Shown in pieces: positions 47,875 to 56,435 of a stretch of DNA of 64,000 nucleotides. This DNA is from Hamadaea tsunoensis DSM 44101. Its GTDB lineage: Bacteria; Actinomycetota; Actinomycetes; Mycobacteriales; Micromonosporaceae. The notes beneath the pieces are model-generated. The model searched no databases, was not told the DNA's origin, and was given only the letters and a program-made list of their open reading frames with translations. The DNA lies in NCBI RefSeq assembly GCF_000428945.1, contig NZ_AUAX01000008.1:1-64000 (forward strand). Direction: 5' to 3'. The first letter of the stretch is position 1, and every line of letters starts with the position of its first letter. Both the position numbers and the translations under genes were made by a program.

Positions 47875-49278
47875 GTGCGACGTTCAGCGACGACCGAACG
47901 CTGGTCCGGCGGCCACCGCCAGATCGACCAGGCCCGCTGGGCGGCGTACGAGGCGATGCTCGCGGTCCAGCGGGACGGCGCGTACGCCAACATCGTCCTG
48001 CCCCAGATCCTGCGCGAGACCGGCGTCCGCTTCCGCGACGCCGCCTTCGCCACCGAACTCACCTACGGCACCCTGCGCCACCTGGGCACGCTCGACCTGA
48101 TCATCGCCAAGGCCGCCCAGCGCGACGTCGATCGCATCGACCCGCCCGCGCGGGACGCCCTGCGCCTCGGCGCGTACCAGTTGCTGCACACGCGCGTCCC
48201 GGCGCACGCGGCGGTCGCGGAGACGGTCGATCTCGTACGCGAGGTCGCCCCGGGCGCGATCGGCTTCGCCAACGCGGTCCTGCGCCGGATCACGGAGCGC
48301 ACCTACGACGAGTGGATCGCCGAAGTGGCCCCGGACCGCGAGACCGACGCGGTCGGGTACCTGTCCGCGGCCTGGTCCCATCCACAGTGGATCGTCCGGG
48401 CGTTCGCCGAGGCGCTCGGCGGCGACCTGGGCGAGACCGCTCAACTGCTGGCCGAGGACAACGAACGGCCGCCGGTGCACCTGTGCGCCCGGCCCGGCCT
48501 CATCGATCCGCAGGAGCTGGCCGATCTGGCGGACGGCGTACCCGGCGCGTTCTCGCCGTACTCGGTCTACCTCAACAGCGGCGCGCCGGGCGACCTCGCC
48601 CCGATCCGCGACGGGCGCGCCCACGTCCAGGACGAAGGATCGCAGCTGGTCGCGACCGCCCTGGCCACGGCCGACCTGACCGGGCCGGACGAGCGCTGGC
48701 TCGACCTGTGCGCCGGCCCCGGCGGCAAAGCCGGCCTGCTCGCCGCGATCGCCGCCGGCCGGGGCGCCCGGCTGACCGCCGTCGAGATCACCGAGCACCG
48801 CGCCCACCTCGTCGAACAGGCCGTACGCGGACTGCCCGCGACCGTGGTCTGCGCGGACGGCCGCCAGGTCGGCGAGATCGACGAGCTGCCCGAGGAGGGG
48901 TTCGACCGCGTACTGGTCGACGCTCCGTGCACGGGTCTCGGCTCGCTGCGCCGCCGTCCCGAGTCGCGCTGGCGCCGGCAGCCGTCGGACCTGCCCCCGC
49001 TGACCCGCCTCCAGCGCGAACTGCTGGCCGCCGCCTTCCGCGCCGTACGCCCCGGCGGGCTCGTCGCGTACGTGACCTGTTCGCCGCACACGGTGGAGAC
49101 ACAGGTCAGCGTGGTCGAAGCCGCCCGGCGCTCGCCGATCACGATGGACTTCGTGGACGCCCGTCCCTTCCTTCCCGACGGGATGCCCGGCCTCGGCGGT
49201 GGCCCGACGGTGCAGCTCTGGCCGCACCGCCACGGCACCGACGCGATGTTCCTGGCCCTCCTTCGCCGAGCCGACTGA
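47875..49278 (+). CDS. rsmB: 16S rRNA m5C967 methyltransferase
   Basis: This 467-aa SAM-dependent enzyme has an N-terminal NusB-like RNA-binding domain (about 15-150) and a Rossmann methyltransferase domain. SAM binding is at DLCAGPGGKAGLLA. The two catalytic cysteines lie in VDAPCTGLGSLRRRPESRWR and in YVTCSPH. The GTG at 47875 starts two bases after the fmt stop. The def-fmt-rsmB order is conserved. Confidence 0.95.
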   Translation: MRRSATTERWSGGHRQIDQARWAAYEAMLAVQRDGAYANIVLPQILRETGVRFRDAAFATELTYGTLRHLGTLDLIIAKAAQRDVDRIDPPARDALRLGAYQLLHTRVPAHAAVAETVDLVREVAPGAIGFANAVLRRITERTYDEWIAEVAPDRETDAVGYLSAAWSHPQWIVRAFAEALGGDLGETAQLLAEDNERPPVHLCARPGLIDPQELADLADGVPGAFSPYSVYLNSGAPGDLAPIRDGRAHVQDEGSQLVATALATADLTGPDERWLDLCAGPGGKAGLLAAIAAGRGARLTAVEITEHRAHLVEQAVRGLPATVVCADGRQVGEIDELPEEGFDRVLVDAPCTGLGSLRRRPESRWRRQPSDLPPLTRLQRELLAAAFRAVRPGGLVAYVTCSPHTVETQVSVVEAARRSPITMDFVDARPFLPDGMPGLGGGPTVQLWPHRHGTDAMFLALLRRAD

Positions 49279-49294
49279 TCTTCAAGATCCTTAA

Positions 49295-49490
49295 GGATCG
49301 TTCGCGGCTGGGGTGTAGTTCCGGCCCGATCTGCATGATCGCTTACGCGTCAGGTGTAGCAAAGGCCGGTCAGTGCGCTCCGGAACCGCAAACGATCATG
49401 CGGCAGGTGGCCGTTCTACACCTCAGCCGTCATCGATCACCCGGCCGGACGCCGGGCGAGCGCACAAGTCGGACAGTCGCGACAAAGGCC
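49295..49490. repeat. dispersed repeat, family 2, short copy
   Basis: This sequence of about 196 bp aligns closely with 40712-40925. It has outer arms GATCGTTCGCGGCTGGGGTG (49296-49315) and 49416-49438, and inner arms 49333-49347 and 49387-49401. It ends in GTCGGACAGTCGCGACAAAGG. The left 200 bp of the long copy is missing. It begins 16 nt after the rsmB stop. Confidence 0.82.
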
Positions 49491-49528
49491 GGGCGAGGGT
49501 TGGGGCGAAACGGTGACCGGACGACGGT

Positions 49529-49662
49529 GGATGATGCTTCGCCCCACTCACCTGGCAGTGGAGTCCCCGGAGCGCAGCGACAGGGGCGGAACGGTCTCCC
49601 GCGGGAGGAGCGGAGGTGAGATCGACGAACCCCGGACAAAGCCCTTAAAAAGATCTTGAAAG
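49529..49662 (-). repeat. dispersed repeat, family 3, copy 2 (inverted)
   Basis: The reverse complement matches 29291-29432, including TCTCACCTCCGCTCCTCCCG, the palindrome CTCCCGCGGGAG and GAGTGGGGCGAAGCAT. It ends next to the priA stop codon, directly after the family 2 repeat. Together the two repeats fill the whole rsmB-priA gap. Confidence 0.8.
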
Positions 49663-49665
49663 GGC

Positions 49666-51924
49666 TCAGAGCATGTCGAGCGGGTCGAGCTGGACTCGGA
49701 CCGGTTCCGGCGCCTTGCGGGCGCTGCGCACTCCGGCGGCCGCGTGCAACGCGTGCGCCAGCGACGCCGCGTCCGACCGCTTCACGCGTACGAGAAGGCG
49801 TTCTTGATGTTCGGGGAGCTCCAGCGGGCCGAGCTGCTCCGAGCCGGCGGGCAGGTCCGTCGCGGCGAGGAAATCCTGCAGCGCGGCCGGTGAGCCGGTG
49901 AGCGAGGCCATCCGCGCGGCGGGCGGGAAGCCCAGCTCGCGGCGGTCGGTGAGCTCGCGGGCGGCCAGCCAGCCGGGATCCCAGCGGAGCAGCGCCTGCA
50001 CGGGGACCAGGGCGCCGTCGGCGACGACCACGACGGTGCCGCCGCGACTGGCGGGCAGGGCGAGGGCGGCGGCGGTCATCCAGCGACGCAGTGCTTCCTC
50101 GGCGGCGCGCAGGTCGGCCCGGGTGAGCAGGGCCCACGTGTCGAGGAGCAGGACGGCGCCGTAGCCGCCGCCGTCCACGACGGGCTCGGCGCCGGGGGTC
50201 GCGAGCACGAGGGAGGCTTCGTCGGGCACGCTGGCCAGGACGGTCTCGCCGCCCGACGTCCGCACCGGTACGCCGGGAAGGGCCCGGCCGAGTTCCTCGG
50301 CGGTACGCCGGACGCCGGTGATCGCGGCCCGCAGCCGGTGGCCGCCACAGCGCGGGCAGGTGAAATCGGCGGCGGGGCGGGCGCACCAGCGGCAGGCCGC
50401 GGGGCGGTTCTGGCCCGGCAGCGACAGCGGCCCCGAGCACTGTACGCAGCGCGCCCGCTCGCGGCAGTCCTGACAGGACACGACGGGGACGTAGCCGCGC
50501 CGGGGCACCTGGACGAGGACGGCGTTGCCGGCGTGCAGCGATTCGCGGGCCGCCTGCCAGGCGAGGCTGGGCAGGCGCGCGGCGACGGCGCCGGGGTCGC
50601 GGCCGAGCTGGCGGTCGTCGGCGGTCACGATGCGCGGGCCGACCACCCGCAGCGCCTCGCGGACGGGGGCGATCTCCTTCGCCCAGCCCGTTTCGAGCAG
50701 CAACTGCGCCTCGGCCGAGCGGGCGAAGCCGCCGACGAGCACGGCGCAGCCGGTCAGCTGGGCGCGGCTGAGCAGCACCTGGCGGGCGTGCGGGTACGGG
50801 GCGCGGGGTTCGGCGTGCAGGTCGTCGCCGTCGTCCCAGATGCAGACCAGGCCGAGGTCCTCGACCGGGGCGAACGCGGCCGCGCGGGTGCCGATCGCCA
50901 CCTTGATCTCGCCGCGGCTGAGCGTGAGGAAGCGGCGGTACCGCTCGGCCGGGCCGAGGGCGGCGCTGAGCGCGGCATGCCGGCCCTCCCCCAGTTCGGC
51001 GGTGAGCGCCGCGTCGAGCCGGTCGAGGTCGCGGGCGTCGGCGACCACGACGACGGCGCCGCGTCCACTCGCGACGGTCTCGGCGACGGCGGTCGCTATC
51101 CGCGCCGGCCACTGCTCACCGGGGAGCGCGGACCAGACCGCCCGCGGGGACTTGCCGTCGGCGAGGGCGCGCAGGAAGGCCTGGCCGGACGGATAGTGTC
51201 CCCAGCCGCCCTGCGCGATGGGCCGCGCGTCCTTGGCCGCCGGCCCCGTCGCCCGCACGGCCTGTCCGGTCGCCCGCACCGGCGTCTCGGGCGCTCGGCT
51301 GGACTGTCCGGCCGGCGCAGGCGCCGCGGACGGCTGCTCGCGGGCGGGCGCCGGGCGCTGCTCACCAGCCGCCGACTGGGAACCCGGAGCCGGCGACTTC
51401 GTGTCCACAGGGGACACGGCGATTCCCAGGCTGCGGGCCACGACCGACGGCGCGTTGTGGACCTCGGCGACCGCGGGCGCGTCAGGGACGATCTCGGGTC
51501 GCGGGACCGGATCGGGCTCCGCCGGGGCGACCGCCTTCTTGACGGCCGCGCCCTTCTCGACCGCCGCGTGCCGGGGCGGCACCGCCAGGCGCAGCACGTC
51601 GGTGAGATTTCCCGCGTAACGATCGGCGATCTCCCGGGCCAGCTGGACGATCTCCGGCCGCAGCACCGGCTCGCCCGACACCACCTTCTCCAGCCAGGCG
51701 AGCTTGCCCGCGTGCTCGGTGGCGTCGGCCCGCTCCAGCAGCCAGCCGTCCAGCAGCTTTCCGCTGAACCGCACCTTCACCCTCGTGCCGGGCCGCGCCG
51801 CCTCGGACAGATCCTCGGGCACCTGGTAGTCGAACACCCGGTCGAGGTGCGGAAGGGCCACGTCGACGCAGATACGCGCGACCGGCAGCCGCATCGCGGG
51901 CTGCCGGTCGGCGCGTTTGGTCAT
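49666..51924 (-). CDS. priA: primosomal protein N'-like (helicase-inactive PriA)
   Basis: PriA restarts stalled replication forks. The 752-aa protein keeps the N-terminal DNA-binding domain (about 11-120) and the zinc region with eight cysteines (484, 487, 493, 496, 511, 514, 523, 526). The Walker A motif is absent: the expected site reads SALPGEQWPARIATAV. The DEAH box reads WDDGDDLH. Helicase activity is therefore probably lost, as in other actinobacterial PriA proteins. Residues about 130-238 form an Ala/Pro-rich low-complexity linker with a short internal repeat (VRATGQAVRATG). Confidence 0.9.
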   Translation of the reverse strand: MTKRADRQPAMRLPVARICVDVALPHLDRVFDYQVPEDLSEAARPGTRVKVRFSGKLLDGWLLERADATEHAGKLAWLEKVVSGEPVLRPEIVQLAREIADRYAGNLTDVLRLAVPPRHAAVEKGAAVKKAVAPAEPDPVPRPEIVPDAPAVAEVHNAPSVVARSLGIAVSPVDTKSPAPGSQSAAGEQRPAPAREQPSAAPAPAGQSSRAPETPVRATGQAVRATGPAAKDARPIAQGGWGHYPSGQAFLRALADGKSPRAVWSALPGEQWPARIATAVAETVASGRGAVVVVADARDLDRLDAALTAELGEGRHAALSAALGPAERYRRFLTLSRGEIKVAIGTRAAAFAPVEDLGLVCIWDDGDDLHAEPRAPYPHARQVLLSRAQLTGCAVLVGGFARSAEAQLLLETGWAKEIAPVREALRVVGPRIVTADDRQLGRDPGAVAARLPSLAWQAARESLHAGNAVLVQVPRRGYVPVVSCQDCRERARCVQCSGPLSLPGQNRPAACRWCARPAADFTCPRCGGHRLRAAITGVRRTAEELGRALPGVPVRTSGGETVLASVPDEASLVLATPGAEPVVDGGGYGAVLLLDTWALLTRADLRAAEEALRRWMTAAALALPASRGGTVVVVADGALVPVQALLRWDPGWLAARELTDRRELGFPPAARMASLTGSPAALQDFLAATDLPAGSEQLGPLELPEHQERLLVRVKRSDAASLAHALHAAAGVRSARKAPEPVRVQLDPLDML

Positions 51925-51954
51925 AGAGCAGTTCTACCGGACGGGACCGACGTT

Positions 51955-53145
51955 TCAGGCCCCGGCGGCGGACTTGAGGTCGGCGACCCGGTCCGTCCGC
52001 TCCCAGGTGAGCTCCGGCAGCTCCCGGCCGAAGTGGCCGTACGCGGCGGTCTGCTGGTAGATCGGGCGCAGCAGGTCCAGGTCGCGGATGATCGCGGCCG
52101 GCCGGAGGTCGAACACCTCGCCGATGGCCTTCTCGATCCGGTCGACCGGCACGACCTCGGTGCCGAACGTCTCGACGAACAGGCTCACCGGGTGCGCCTT
52201 GCCGATCGCGTACGCGATCTGCACCTCGCAGCGCTCGGCCAGACCGGCGGCGACGACGTTCTTGGCCACCCAGCGCATCGCGTACGCGGCCGAACGGTCC
52301 ACCTTGGACGGGTCCTTGCCGGAGAAGGCGCCGCCGCCGTGCCGGGCGTAGCCGCCGTAGGTGTCGACGATGATCTTGCGGCCGGTGAGGCCGGCGTCAC
52401 CCATCGGGCCGCCGATCTCGAAGCGGCCGGTCGGGTTCACCAGCAGCCGGTAGCCCTCGGTGTCCAGGCCCAGGCCGTCCAGCTCGGGCGCGATCACGTG
52501 CTCGCGGACGTCCGGGGTCAGCAGGGAGTCCAGCGAGATGTCCGGAGCGTGCTGCGAGGAGACGACGACGGTGTGCAGGCGTACCGGCTTGAGGCCGTCG
52601 TACTCGATGGTCACCTGGGTCTTGCCGTCCGGGCGCAGGTACGGGATGACCCCGTCCTTGCGGACCGCGGACAGGCGGCGGGCCAGCCGGTGCGCCAGCG
52701 CGATCGGCAGCGGCATCAGCTCCGGGGTCTCCGAGCAGGCGAACCCGAACATCATGCCCTGGTCGCCGGCGCCCTGCGAGTCGAGCAGGTCGTTGCCGCC
52801 CTCGCGCAGCTCCAGCGCGGAGTCGACGCCCTGGGCGATGTCGGGCGACTGGCTGCCGATCGAGACGCTGACGCCGCAGGACGCGCCGTCGAAGCCCTTC
52901 TTCGACGAGTCGTAGCCGATGTTCAGGATCGTCTCGCGCACGATCGTCGGGATGTCCGCGTACGCCTTCGTCGTCACCTCGCCGGCGACGTGCACCTGGC
53001 CCGTCGTGATGAGGGTCTCGACCGCCACGCGGCTGCGGTTGTCCTGCGCGAGCAGGGCGTCCAGGACACCGTCGCTGATCTGGTCAGCGATCTTGTCAGG
53101 GTGTCCCTCGGTGACCGATTCGGAGGTGAACAGACGGCGTGCCAC
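51955..53145 (-). CDS. metK: S-adenosylmethionine synthetase
   Basis: It makes SAM from methionine and ATP. The 396-aa protein has [25 protein letters not shown] and the phosphate loop [19 protein letters not shown]. It starts with GTG, and GGGAG lies four bases upstream. It follows coaBC by 200 nt that contain an odd repeat and a hairpin; no SAM riboswitch is recognised there. Confidence 0.98.
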   Translation of the reverse strand: MARRLFTSESVTEGHPDKIADQISDGVLDALLAQDNRSRVAVETLITTGQVHVAGEVTTKAYADIPTIVRETILNIGYDSSKKGFDGASCGVSVSIGSQSPDIAQGVDSALELREGGNDLLDSQGAGDQGMMFGFACSETPELMPLPIALAHRLARRLSAVRKDGVIPYLRPDGKTQVTIEYDGLKPVRLHTVVVSSQHAPDISLDSLLTPDVREHVIAPELDGLGLDTEGYRLLVNPTGRFEIGGPMGDAGLTGRKIIVDTYGGYARHGGGAFSGKDPSKVDRSAAYAMRWVAKNVVAAGLAERCEVQIAYAIGKAHPVSLFVETFGTEVVPVDRIEKAIGEVFDLRPAAIIRDLDLLRPIYQQTAAYGHFGRELPELTWERTDRVADLKSAAGA

Positions 53146-53168
53146 GGTGCTCCCTATGATTCGACGTT

Positions 53169-53199
53169 TCTCGGCATGTGTCTCGGCGGTCTTCTCGGC
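53169..53199 (-). repeat. three 12-bp-spaced GCCGAGA repeats upstream of metK
   Basis: On the minus strand GCCGAGA occurs at 53193-53199, 53181-53187 and 53169-53175, each exactly 12 bp apart, within the 54 nt before the metK GTG. The sequence between units varies. It could be a protein-binding array or a slippage relic. Confidence 0.6.
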
Positions 53200-53234
53200 T
53201 GTGCCGCGCGGTCATCGCACGGTGGTAACAGAAT

Positions 53235-53255
53235 CGCCCATGCCGGTCATGGGCG
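53235..53255 (-). terminator. hairpin between coaBC and metK
   Basis: A perfect 8-bp stem CGCCCATG with its complement encloses a 5-nt loop (53243-53247). It is followed on the minus strand by ATTCTGTTACC. It could be a weak terminator for coaBC or a leader element for metK. Confidence 0.4.
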
Positions 53256-53345
53256 GGAGTCTAGTCACCCCGGCCCGGCCAGGGCATGGCGACCGGCCGG
53301 GAGTTCACAACTTGGACAACTACGGCGAGTGGTGGCGTTCATGGT

Positions 53346-54542
53346 CTAGGACGGCGCCGTCCAGCGTTGCCGGACGAGATCCCAGACCGCGTCGGCGATC
53401 TCCTCTTTCGGGCGGCTCGACAGCTGCGTCGAGGATCCGTCCGCGCCCAGGACCGTCACGGCGTTGTCGTCCTGGCCGAAGACCCGGTCGACGCCGACCT
53501 CGTTGACGACGATCAGGTCGGCGTTCTTCTTCCGCAGCTTCTGCTCGCCGTTCGCGAGAGCGTCGTGCGTCTCCGCGGCGAACGCGACCAGCACCTGGCC
53601 CGGCCGTTTCGCGGCACCGGCCTCCGCCGCGATGTCGGGGTTGGTGACGAGTTCCAGGGTAGGCGCCGAACCGTCCGCCGACTTCTTGATCTTCTTATCG
53701 GCGTACTGCGCGGGGCGGAAGTCGGCGGGGGCGGCGGCGAAGACCATCGCGTCGGCGGTCCCGGCCGCACTGTGCACCGCGTCGCGCAGTTCGGCCGTGC
53801 TGCCCACCCGGACCAGGTCCACGCCGGCGGGCGTCGGGAGCGAGACGTTGGCGGCGATCAGCGTCACCTTCGCGCCCCGGGCGACCGCGGTGGCCGCGAA
53901 CGCGTACCCCTGCTTGCCGGAGGAGCGGTTGCCCAGGAAGCGCACGGGGTCCAGCGGCTCGCGCGTGCCGCCGGCGGTGACCACCACGTGGCGCCCGGCG
54001 AGATCGGCGGCCGTACGCCCGGCCAGCACCCGCCGGGCGATCGCGAAGATGGCGGTGGGATCGGGCAGCCGGCCCTTGCCGGAGTCGGCGCCGGTGAGCC
54101 GGCCGACGTCCGGTTCGAGGACCACGACGCCGCGCCGCCGCAGTGTCGCGACGTTCTCGACGGTCGCCGCGTGCTCCCACATCTCGGTGTGCATGGCGGG
54201 CGCGAAGAGGACCGGGCAGCGCGCGGTCAGCAGCGTCGAGGTGAGCAGGTCGTCGGCCAGGCCATGGGCGGCCCGCGCGAGCAGGTCCGCCGTGGCCGGC
54301 GCGACGATCACGAGATCGGCCTCCTGGCCGAGCCGTACGTGCGGGACGTGCGGGACGTCCTCGAAGACCCCGGTCGCCACGGGCTGGCCGGAGAGGGCCT
54401 CCCAGGTCGGCGCGCCGACGAACTTCAGGGCGGCCTCGGTGGGCACGACGCGGACGCGATGACCGGCCTCGGTGAACAGGCGGAGCAGCTCGCACGCTTT
54501 GTACGCGGCGATCCCGCCGCCCACGCCGAGGACGATCTTCAA
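53346..54542 (-). CDS. coaBC: bifunctional CoaBC
   Basis: It makes 4'-phosphopantetheine from 4'-phosphopantothenate and cysteine for coenzyme A. The N-terminal flavoprotein decarboxylase CoaC (about 1-180) has GVGGGIAAYKACELL, ADLVIVAPATADLLAR and PAMHTEMW. The C-terminal synthetase CoaB (about 185-398) has VVTAGGTREPLDPVRFLGN and the KxKK segment DKKIKKS. The 398-aa length is normal. The most upstream plausible start is TTG at 54542 with GGGG upstream. Confidence 0.96.
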   Translation of the reverse strand: MKIVLGVGGGIAAYKACELLRLFTEAGHRVRVVPTEAALKFVGAPTWEALSGQPVATGVFEDVPHVPHVRLGQEADLVIVAPATADLLARAAHGLADDLLTSTLLTARCPVLFAPAMHTEMWEHAATVENVATLRRRGVVVLEPDVGRLTGADSGKGRLPDPTAIFAIARRVLAGRTAADLAGRHVVVTAGGTREPLDPVRFLGNRSSGKQGYAFAATAVARGAKVTLIAANVSLPTPAGVDLVRVGSTAELRDAVHSAAGTADAMVFAAAPADFRPAQYADKKIKKSADGSAPTLELVTNPDIAAEAGAAKRPGQVLVAFAAETHDALANGEQKLRKKNADLIVVNEVGVDRVFGQDDNAVTVLGADGSSTQLSSRPKEEIADAVWDLVRQRWTAPS

Positions 54543-54566
54543 CGACGTGCCCCGTTCAACGTTGGA

Positions 54567-54839
54567 TCAGACCTCGGCGGTCGGCTCGGCGACGAGCAGC
54601 CCCGCGTTGATCTCACGCATGGCGATGGAGAGCGCCTTCTCCTGCGGGGTGGTCTCCACCAGCGGCCCGACATACTCCAGCAGGCCCTCGCCGAGCTGCG
54701 AGTAGTAGGCGTTGACCTGGCGGGCCCGCTTCGCCGCGAAGATGACGAGCGCGTACTTGGAGGAAGTCTTCTCCAGCAGCTCGTCGATGGGGGGGTTGGT
54801 GATGCCCTCGGGGTTGGCGACGGTAGCGGCCACGATCAC
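54567..54839 (-). CDS. rpoZ: RNA polymerase omega subunit
   Basis: It assists beta' folding and RNA polymerase assembly. The 90-aa protein is diagnostic: [40 protein letters not shown] and [15 protein letters not shown]. Two GTG starts compete, 54839 and 54833; the AGGGA site is better spaced for the latter. It lies between gmk and coaBC, as in other actinobacteria. Confidence 0.97.
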   Translation of the reverse strand: MIVAATVANPEGITNPPIDELLEKTSSKYALVIFAAKRARQVNAYYSQLGEGLLEYVGPLVETTPQEKALSIAMREINAGLLVAEPTAEV

Positions 54840-54895
54840 TGTCCCTAATCTGAGTCGAATGCTTCACGTCCGGCAGCACTGCGCTAGAAGAGCCC

Positions 54896-55492
54896 TCAGC
54901 CGTGCGCGCGCACCGGGGCGAGCTGCCGTGAACCGAGTAAGCCTAGCAGCTCGTCCGCGGCGCGCTCGACCGAGTCGTTCACGACGGTCACGTCGAACTC
55001 GTTTTGCGAGGCCAGCTCCTCGTCGGCGTGGGCCAGCCGGCGCCGGATCGTGTCCTCGTCCTCGGTGCCCCGGCCGATCAGCCGCCGCTTGAGCTCCTCG
55101 ACGCTCGGCGGCGCCAGGAAGATCAGCTGCGCCTCCGGCATCGCGGCGCGGACCTGGCGGGCCCCCTGGATGTCGATCTTCAGTAGCACCGGGATGCCCT
55201 CGGCGAGCCGCGCCTGTACGCCCGCCCGCGGCGTCCCGTAGAGGTTGCCGGCGAACTCGGCCCACTCCAGGAGCTGGTCGGACGCCTCCAGATGGCGGAA
55301 CTGGGTCCGGTTGACGAAGTGGTAGTGGATGCCGTCGACCTCGCCCTCGCGCATCTTGCGCGTGGTGGCGGAGACGGAGAACCAGACCCAGGGCGCCCGG
55401 GGCTTGATCCACTCGATGACGCTGTCCTTGCCGACGCCCGACGGGCCGGAGAGCACGCTGAGGCGGGCCGGCGGACGAAGATCGTCGGTCAC
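54896..55492 (-). CDS. gmk: guanylate kinase
   Basis: It phosphorylates GMP to GDP. The 198-aa protein has the GMP-binding segment [20 protein letters not shown] and [15 protein letters not shown]. The P-loop reads GPSGVGKDS (16-24): Asp follows the conserved Lys where Ser or Thr is expected. The rest of the fold is intact, so activity is likely, perhaps with the following Ser taking the metal role. The GTG start has GAGGAG upstream. A 413-nt gap with a repeat and a terminator separates it from mihF. Confidence 0.94.
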   Translation of the reverse strand: MTDDLRPPARLSVLSGPSGVGKDSVIEWIKPRAPWVWFSVSATTRKMREGEVDGIHYHFVNRTQFRHLEASDQLLEWAEFAGNLYGTPRAGVQARLAEGIPVLLKIDIQGARQVRAAMPEAQLIFLAPPSVEELKRRLIGRGTEDEDTIRRRLAHADEELASQNEFDVTVVNDSVERAADELLGLLGSRQLAPVRAHG

Positions 55493-55747
55493 TGCTACTC
55501 CTCAGGCCAGGTGCTTGTTGTTTCTTTCTACCGAACTCCGCTGATCTTTGTCGCGCCCGCCCGGCACAGATCACACAGCGGAAACACGGCGCTCACCTCA
55601 GTCAACGGTTCAGGCATCGGTACGACGCGCGGTCACCTGCGATCCTTACGGCGGGTGGTTCGACCCTTTCCGTGGGTGACGCACGATCGGGGGACGGATT
55701 GTCCCGCCCTTGTCCCACATCCTGACGCACCGTCCCACGCTTCGCAC

Positions 55748-55828
55748 CAAGATCCCGTTTGGATCAGGGAGATGACCCGAATCTTGGACCAAGATCCGGG
55801 TGAAACCCGTGATCCGAACGGGATCTTG
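55748..55828. repeat. dispersed palindromic repeat, family 1, copy 3
   Basis: Outer arms 55748-55770 and 55806-55828 are near-perfect complements built on CAAGATCCCGTTTGGATCA. The inner palindrome ATCTTGG-A-CCAAGAT is at 55781-55795. It is inverted relative to copy 2, with which it shares GGATCAGGGA and ACCCGAATCTTGG. Confidence 0.88.
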
Positions 55829-55837
55829 AGACGCCGA

Positions 55838-55865
55838 AGGCTCGCAGCGCGAACGCTGCGAGCCT
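55838..55865 (-). terminator. mihF terminator with UUCG tetraloop
   Basis: On the minus strand AGGCTCGCAGCG-TTCG-CGCTGCGAGCCT is a perfect 12-bp stem closed by a stable UUCG tetraloop. It lies 40 nt after the mihF stop. No U-tract follows, but such hairpins commonly terminate transcription in high-GC actinobacteria. Confidence 0.75.
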
Positions 55866-55905
55866 CGGGCGCGTACCGCCAGCGCCGCCTGGCGGCGGCG
55901 GGAGC

Positions 55906-56223
55906 TCAGTTGCCGGCGAACTCGGCGAGCAGAGCCTTACGCTGCTGCTCACCCAGGCCGCGCAGACGGCGGCTGTCGGCGATCTTGAGCTTCTCCATGA
56001 TCTGGGTGGCGCGGATCTTGCCGATGCCGGGCAGCGACTGCAGCACCGCCGACACCTTCAGCTTCCCGACGACGTCGTCGGCCTCGGCACGGCTCAGCAC
56101 CGCGTCGAGCGTGGTCTGGCCCTTCTTGAGCTGTTCCTTCAGCTCAGCCCGGGCCTTGCGAATCTCTGCGGCCTTCTCGAGCGCGGCAGCGCGCTGCTCG
56201 GGGCTCAGTGTGGGGAGCGGCAC
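55906..56223 (-). CDS. mihF: actinobacterial integration host factor (mIHF/sIHF)
   Basis: This nucleoid-associated protein binds and bends DNA and affects replication, recombination and development. The 105-aa protein is almost wholly helical; the conserved core ADDVVGKLKVSAVLQSLPGI, then GKIRATQIMEKL, contains the helix-two-turn-helix. The GTG start has GAGGAG upstream. It is a monocistronic unit judged by its own promoter and a strong terminator. Confidence 0.96.
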   Translation of the reverse strand: MPLPTLSPEQRAAALEKAAEIRKARAELKEQLKKGQTTLDAVLSRAEADDVVGKLKVSAVLQSLPGIGKIRATQIMEKLKIADSRRLRGLGEQQRKALLAEFAGN

Positions 56224-56363
56224 CAGTTCTCCTCAGGTCCCACGCGGCGGTCAAGGGGTGACCGTCGCTCGTTCGTTGGTATCCCGCCACCCCGGATGGG
56301 GTGCGGGACTTCGTGCAGCCGTCCTGGGTCACGTGTGACTCATGTGGTTCCCAGTCGCGGGGA

Positions 56364-56392
56364 AAACTAGCGGTCAGAGCCGTTTTCGGCAA
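56364..56392 (-). promoter_or_regulatory. mihF promoter candidate
   Basis: On the minus strand TTGCCG (56387-56392) and TAGTTT (56364-56369) are spaced by exactly 17 nt in a locally AT-richer stretch. The resulting leader would be about 135 nt. The hairpin GCCG-AAAA-CGGC overlaps the -35, possibly the end of the pyrF transcript. Confidence 0.55.
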
Positions 56393-56435
56393 CGTCGGCA
56401 CGCATGATCACAGAATGGTTACGCCCTGAGTGGCG

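Larger units (their letters stand above)
55493..55905 (-). other. gmk-mihF intergenic region
   Basis: This is 413 nt without a gene. In minus-strand order it contains the mihF terminator (55838-55865) and family 1 repeat copy 3 (55748-55828). About 250 nt of ordinary GC-rich sequence follow, and lastly the gmk ribosome site. A weak promoter candidate (GCGACA, 18 nt, TAGAAA) lies about 40-70 nt before gmk. A separate gmk transcript start is likely because mihF is terminated. Confidence 0.5.

Noticed and set aside
53146-53345. SAM riboswitch before metK
   Set aside because: None of the known SAM aptamer cores could be recognised; only a hairpin and short repeats are seen.
50338-53349. Open reading frame of 1003 codons on the plus strand
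   Set aside because: It spans antisense to priA and metK without respecting gene boundaries; composition is typical of a shadow frame.
55655-55685. tRNA-like T-arm sequence GGTTCGACC
   Set aside because: No matching acceptor, D or anticodon arms could be folded around it.
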